Positions 60,290-64,000 of a DNA stretch of 64,000 nucleotides are shown piece by piece. Position 1 is the first letter of the stretch. Each line of letters starts with the position of its first letter. This stretch comes from Spongisporangium articulatum. Its GTDB lineage: Bacteria; Actinomycetota; Actinomycetes; Actinomycetales; Kineosporiaceae. Under the pieces are notes generated by a model. It saw only the letters and a program-made list of their open reading frames with translations, was not told the origin of the DNA and made no database searches. A program made the position numbers and the translations under genes. Where the stretch lies: assembly GCF_044465595.1 (NCBI RefSeq), contig NZ_JBITLV010000008.1, forward strand, positions 62,001-126,000, in the 5' to 3' direction.

Positions 60290-61627
60290 GTGCAGAAGAT
60301 CCTCGACGCCATCATGTCCGGTACGGCCACCGGCGAGGACTACGCCGCCATGGAGGTGCCGGAGAGCTACCGGGCCGTCACCGTGCACGCCGACGAGCAG
60401 GAGATGTTCGCCGGCGTGGCGACGCGCGACAAGGACCCGCGCAAGTCGATCCACCTGGACGAGGTGGCCACCCCCGAGCTCGGCCCGGGCGAGGCGATCG
60501 TCGCCGTCATGGCCTCCGCGGTGAACTACAACACCGTCTGGACCTCGATCTTCGAGCCGGTCAGCACCTTCGGCTTCCTGAAGCGCTACGCGAAGACCTC
60601 CGAGCTGGCCAAGCGCCACGACCTGCCGTACCACATCGTCGGCTCCGACCTGGCGGGCGTCGTCCTGCGCGTGGGCCCGGGCGTGACGGCGTGGAAGCCG
60701 GGCGACGAGGTCGTGGCCCACTGCCTCGACGTCGACCTGCAGCGCCCCCAGGGCCACAACGACACGATGATGGACCCGGAGCAGCGGATCTGGGGCTTCG
60801 AGACCAACTTCGGCGGCATGGCCGACATGGCGCTGGTCAAGGCCAACCAGCTGATGCCCAAGCCCGACCACCTGACGTGGGAGGAGGCGGCGAGCCCCGG
60901 CCTGGTGAACTCGACCGCCTACCGGCAGCTGATCTCCAAGAACGGTGGTGCGCTCAAGCTCGGCGACACCGTCCTGATCTGGGGCGCCTCGGGCGGCCTC
61001 GGCTCCTACGCCACGCAGATGGCGCTGGCCGCCGGTGCCACCCCCGTCTGCGTCGTCTCCAGCCCCGACAAGGCCGAGCTGTGCCGCAAGATGGGCGCGG
61101 AGCTGGTCATCGACCGCAACGCCGAGGGCTACAAGTTCTGGAAGGACGAGACCACCCAGGACCCGAAGGAGTGGCGCCGGTTCGGCTCCAAGATCCGGGA
61201 GCTGACGGGTGGCCGCGACGTCGACATGGTGTTCGAGCACCCGGGTCGCGAGACCTTCGGCGCGAGCGTTTACGCCGCCCGTAAGGGGGGCACGATCATC
61301 ACGTGCGCCTCGACGAGCGGGTACATGCACGAATACGACAATCGTTACTTTTGGATGAACCTGAAGCGGATCATCGGGTCGCACTTCGCCAACTACGCTG
61401 AGGCGTGGGAGGCAAATGACCTGATCGCGCGGGGTTTGATCCACCCGACCCTCTCCAAGAGCTACTCGTTGGAGAACGCCGGTCAGGCTGCATTTGACGT
61501 CCATCGCAACCTCCACCAGGGCAAGGTGGGAGTACTGTGCCTCGCACCGGAAGAAGGCCTGGGTGTGCGCGACACGGCGAAGCGCGAGAAGCACCTCGAG
61601 GCGATCAACCGGTTCAGGAACGTCTAG
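60290..61627 (+). CDS. ccr: Crotonyl-CoA carboxylase/reductase
   Basis: A 445-residue medium-chain dehydrogenase/reductase. It starts VQKILDAIMSGTATGEDY at a GTG with GGAGG upstream. Ccr signatures are VMASAVNYNTVWTSIFEPV, YHIVGSDLAGVVLRVG, GHNDTMMDPEQRIWGFETNFGG, the nucleotide-binding LIWGASGGLGSYATQMALAAG, HPGRETFGASVYAARKGGTIITCAS and MNLKRIIGSHFANYAEA. The enzyme reductively carboxylates crotonyl-CoA with NADPH and CO2 to ethylmalonyl-CoA. Length is normal for the family. The 60093 palindrome separates it from the epimerase gene upstream. Confidence 0.96.
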   Translation: MQKILDAIMSGTATGEDYAAMEVPESYRAVTVHADEQEMFAGVATRDKDPRKSIHLDEVATPELGPGEAIVAVMASAVNYNTVWTSIFEPVSTFGFLKRYAKTSELAKRHDLPYHIVGSDLAGVVLRVGPGVTAWKPGDEVVAHCLDVDLQRPQGHNDTMMDPEQRIWGFETNFGGMADMALVKANQLMPKPDHLTWEEAASPGLVNSTAYRQLISKNGGALKLGDTVLIWGASGGLGSYATQMALAAGATPVCVVSSPDKAELCRKMGAELVIDRNAEGYKFWKDETTQDPKEWRRFGSKIRELTGGRDVDMVFEHPGRETFGASVYAARKGGTIITCASTSGYMHEYDNRYFWMNLKRIIGSHFANYAEAWEANDLIARGLIHPTLSKSYSLENAGQAAFDVHRNLHQGKVGVLCLAPEEGLGVRDTAKREKHLEAINRFRNV

Positions 61628-61695
61628 GCCCGGCGGCGGGCCGTCAGGGAAGAAGAGAATGGCCCGGGCGGCGGGCCGTCAGGGAGGACGAGAGT
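61627..61695 (+). repeat. Duplicated translation-start leader before the coiled-coil gene
   Basis: Two tandem copies (61627-61660 and 61661-61695) share GCGGCGGGCCGTCAGGGA and carry GGCCCG-loop-CGGGCC hairpins. Each ends in a purine-rich ribosome site and start (AGGGAAGAAGAGAATG; AGGGAGGACGAGAGTG). The first ATG (61659) is out of frame with the GTG at 61694. Confidence 0.7.
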
Positions 61696-62935
61696 GGCCG
61701 GCGAGCAGAGCCCCGAAGGTTTCCAGATCGTCATGCGCGGTTACGACCGCGACCAGGTCAAGGAACGCATTGGCAGTCTGGAGGCCTCGCTCAGCGAGGC
61801 TCGGGCGCGGGTCGAGGAGCTGGACTCCCGGGCGCTGAAGCTCTCCGGCGAGGTGGCGGAGGCGCACCGGCAGCTGCGCGAGGTCGAACGGCCCTCGTAC
61901 AGCGGTCTCGGCTCGCGCATCGAGCAGCTGCTGCGCCTCGCGGAGGAGCAGGCCAGCGACGTCATCGCGCTGGCCACGAAGGACGCCGAGGAGACGGTCG
62001 CCCAGTCGCGGGTGGAGGCCGCCCAGCACCGGGCGACCGCCCAGAACGAGGCGGCCGAGCTCACGGCGATGGCTCAGCGGGAGACCGCCGAGCTGCGCCG
62101 TACGGCGGCCGGCGAGGCGGAGGAGATCACCGCCACCGCCACCCGCAAGGCCGAGGAGATGCTGGCGGTCGCCGAGCGCGAGGCGTCCAAGCTCAAGTCG
62201 GTCACCGAGCACGAGACGAGCGAGAAGCGGGCGACCGTGGACCGCGAGCTCGCCCGGCTGCGGGCCACCGCCGAGCGGGAGGTCACCGAGCTGCGGGCGG
62301 CCGCCAAGCGCGAGACCGACGAGGCGCGGGGCGCGGCCAAGAAGGAGTCCGAGGAGATGCGCAGCACCGCTGCCGCCCTCCTGGAGGAGGCCCGCAACAA
62401 GGCCGAGCAGATGAGCAGCGACCTCGAGGTCAAGCTGGCGGCCCGGCGCGAGGAGGCCGAGCGGCTGGACGCCGAGCGGCACGAGCAGGCGGTCGGCCAG
62501 GCCACCCAGCTGGTCGCCGAGGCCGAGCAGCGGGCCAGCGCGGCCGAGCAGCGGGCGCGCAAGGCCGTCGAGCAGGCCGAGGCGGTCCGTCGCGACGCCG
62601 ACGAGCACGCCAAGTCGCTGGTCGGCAACGCCCGGCGCAACGCCGACCAGGTCATCGCCGAGGCCCGCTCGCACGCGGACAAGGTGCTGTCCGAGGCGAA
62701 GGGTGAGGCCGACCGCAACCGTCGGGCGGCCCAGCGCCAGGTCGACGAGCTGATCCGTCAGCGCGACAGCATCACCGGCCACCTCGACCAGCTGCGTCAG
62801 CTGCTGGGCAACACGGTGCCGGTGCCGGGCATCGACCGGGTGGCCGCCCAGGCCCAGGAGGCCCCGCAGGCCGACCAGGCCGACGACAACCGCACCATCG
62901 TGCTGCCGGACGCATCCCCGGTGCACAGCAACTGA
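61694..62935 (+). CDS. Long coiled-coil protein with DivIVA-like N-terminus (Scy/FilP-like)
   Basis: A 413-residue protein beginning VAGEQSPEGFQIVMRGYDRDQVKERIGSL, the DivIVA-type lipid-binding/assembly motif. It is followed by a nearly continuous coiled coil (about 20-375) made of Glu/Ala/Arg-rich heptads such as AEEITATATRKAEEML and AEQRASAAEQRARKAVEQAE. The tail (about 376-413) is disordered and acidic. In Streptomyces, proteins of this kind (Scy, FilP) organise polar growth and lie near meaB, thiolase and epimerase genes, a context echoed here. It is preceded by a duplicated start region and followed by a strong terminator. Confidence 0.8.
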   Translation: MAGEQSPEGFQIVMRGYDRDQVKERIGSLEASLSEARARVEELDSRALKLSGEVAEAHRQLREVERPSYSGLGSRIEQLLRLAEEQASDVIALATKDAEETVAQSRVEAAQHRATAQNEAAELTAMAQRETAELRRTAAGEAEEITATATRKAEEMLAVAEREASKLKSVTEHETSEKRATVDRELARLRATAEREVTELRAAAKRETDEARGAAKKESEEMRSTAAALLEEARNKAEQMSSDLEVKLAARREEAERLDAERHEQAVGQATQLVAEAEQRASAAEQRARKAVEQAEAVRRDADEHAKSLVGNARRNADQVIAEARSHADKVLSEAKGEADRNRRAAQRQVDELIRQRDSITGHLDQLRQLLGNTVPVPGIDRVAAQAQEAPQADQADDNRTIVLPDASPVHSN

Positions 62936-62949
62936 GCTCAACCACGCCC

Positions 62950-62981
62950 GGCGCCGTCCCGAAGCCATTCGGGACGGCGCC
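62950..62981 (+). terminator. Strong hairpin terminator after the coiled-coil gene
   Basis: GGCGCCGTCCCGAA (62950-62963) and its exact complement (62968-62981) form a 14-bp stem with a GCCA loop, followed by GTCGCTTTGC. Located 15 bases after the stop. Confidence 0.85.
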
Positions 62982-63052
62982 GTCGCTTTGCAACCCATAG
63001 GCTGCCCGCCAAGATCGCCAGGGACGGTGGTCACCCGAGCCGAGGAGTCTGA

Positions 63053-64000
63053 GTGAGCACGTCCGACCCGGATGCGACCGAGCCCGACCGGGTGACCCAG
63101 GAGGCCGCTGAGGTCGCGGACGCCGAGGAGGGGGCGTCGTCCGGCCCGGAGACCTCGCCCGACTACGGCCGGGCCGGCCGCCCGGTCAACCGGACCAGCC
63201 CGTTCTACATCGGTTTCGTGGGCGCGATCGGCGCGGTCCTGGGTTACGAGCTGCTGAAGCTCGTCGGGCAGATCTCGCAGGTCCTCACCCTGGTCGGCAT
63301 CGCGGCGTTCCTGGCCGTGGGGCTCGACCCGCTGGTCCGTTGGCTGCAGGGCCGCGGCCTGAGGCGGGTCTGGGCCGTGACGATCGTCTTCGTCGTGCTG
63401 ATCGGTTTCGTGGCCGGCTTCCTGGCCATCGTGCTGCCGACGATCATCGAGCAGGCGACCCAACTGACGACGTCCCTGCCCGCCACCATCGACAACCTGA
63501 CCCGGACCGACTTCATCCGCCAGCTCAACGCCGACTACGGGGTGGTCGACAACGCGAGCAACCAGATCCGGGCCAAGGTGTCGGACGGCGAGACGCTGCT
63601 CGACCTGTTCGGCGGCATCCTCGGCGCCGGCCGAGCCGTCCTGTCGGGCGCTTTCAGCACGTTCACGGTGCTGGTCCTGACCCTGTACTTCCTGGCCTCG
63701 CTGAACTCCATCAAGGAGGCCGGCTACAGCCTGGTGCCCGCCTCCCGCCGCGACCGGGTGCGCGCGCTGGGCGACGAGATCCTGCGCCGGATCGGCGGTT
63801 ACGTGGCCGGGCAGGTCGCGGTGGCGAGCATCAACGGGTTCCTGACGTTCATCCTGCTGACCGTCCTCGGCGTGCCGTACCCGGCGGTGCTGGCCATCAC
63901 CACGGCCGTGCTCGGGCTGATCCCGCTGGTCGGTGCGACCCTCGGCGCGATCATCGTGGTGCTGGTCGGCCTGTTCCAGTCGTGGCAGATCGGGGTCGGG
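63053..64000 (+). CDS. AI-2E family transporter (cut by right edge)
   Basis: The first 316 codons of a polytopic protein starting VSTSDPDATEPDRVTQEA at a GTG, with GAGGAG eight bases upstream. An acidic disordered leader (to about 40) precedes helices including FYIGFVGAIGAVLGYELLKLVG, VLTLVGIAAFLAVGLDPLVRWL, VWAVTIVFVVLIGFVAGFLAIVLPTII, and the family motif LGVPYPAVLAITTAVLGLIPLVGATLGAII. AI-2E/PerM-family proteins are permease-like exporters; E. coli TqsA affects autoinducer-2 transport. The substrate is unknown. Confidence 0.88.
   Translation, partial: MSTSDPDATEPDRVTQEAAEVADAEEGASSGPETSPDYGRAGRPVNRTSPFYIGFVGAIGAVLGYELLKLVGQISQVLTLVGIAAFLAVGLDPLVRWLQGRGLRRVWAVTIVFVVLIGFVAGFLAIVLPTIIEQATQLTTSLPATIDNLTRTDFIRQLNADYGVVDNASNQIRAKVSDGETLLDLFGGILGAGRAVLSGAFSTFTVLVLTLYFLASLNSIKEAGYSLVPASRRDRVRALGDEILRRIGGYVAGQVAVASINGFLTFILLTVLGVPYPAVLAITTAVLGLIPLVGATLGAIIVVLVGLFQSWQIGVG

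Noticed and set aside
1..64000. tRNA or rRNA genes
   Set aside because: No cloverleaf-like segment with a CCA-adjacent acceptor or rRNA-like stretch was noticed while reading the intergenic spaces; a covariance search would be needed to exclude them firmly.

Overview
The window is very GC-rich and densely coded, with many GTG starts, frequent 4-bp ATGA/GTGA stop-start overlaps, an ANTAR protein, a DUF222-HNH protein, a deazaflavin (F420)-type reductase, ethylmalonyl-CoA pathway genes and a Scy/FilP-like coiled-coil protein. Together these point to a filamentous or motile high-GC actinobacterium. A Kineosporiaceae-like source is my guess and was not tested.

Layout. 1-1034: the 5' end of a GH13 (trehalose synthase-like) enzyme, a Ddn-like reductase and a small unknown protein. 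1120-9938: exopolysaccharide (EPS) cluster 1, a tightly overlapping run of TagA/WecG-type transferase, polymerase, flippase, a glycosyltransferase-acyltransferase fusion, a glycosyltransferase-deacetylase fusion and a tyrosine autokinase, facing a secreted beta-helix protein (9942-11045). 11262-29178: mostly non-EPS genes (HNH endonuclease, polytopic metallophosphoesterase, LMW tyrosine phosphatase, a membrane protein, LuxR regulator, HTH-nSTAND-WD40 protein, glgB, ANTAR protein, YbbN-like thioredoxin and a three-gene lipoprotein/membrane operon). 29233-32793: a paralogue of the 16358 membrane protein, a second tyrosine autokinase and an SGNH-fold protein whose catalytic residues are all replaced. 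32795-35101: meaB and a thiolase. 35476-43435: EPS cluster 2 (GT4, secreted beta-helix protein, second polymerase, second flippase, GT2). 43450-44614: a nuclease-like gene bracketed by 45-bp inverted repeats. 44697-59427: three secreted beta-propeller proteins, two of them giant and carrying LamG and PKD domains, interleaved with a GT4 / CDP-alcohol phosphotransferase / nucleotidyltransferase operon. 59614-64000: methylmalonyl-CoA epimerase, crotonyl-CoA carboxylase/reductase, a coiled-coil polarity-type protein and the start of an AI-2E transporter.

How it may work together. The window holds two polymerases, two flippases, two BY-kinases and one LMW phosphatase, so it likely makes and exports at least two polysaccharides. 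It also encodes five secreted proteins that could bind or shape them. A short motif (TACACAGAG or its complement) lies upstream of several EPS transcription starts and may tie the dispersed clusters into one regulon. Most striking are this shared motif, a family of dispersed intergenic palindromes beginning TTCGTGATCA, the nuclease gene that sits inside a split copy of that palindrome family, the catalytically dead SGNH protein, and a shared extracellular module found in otherwise unrelated secreted proteins.
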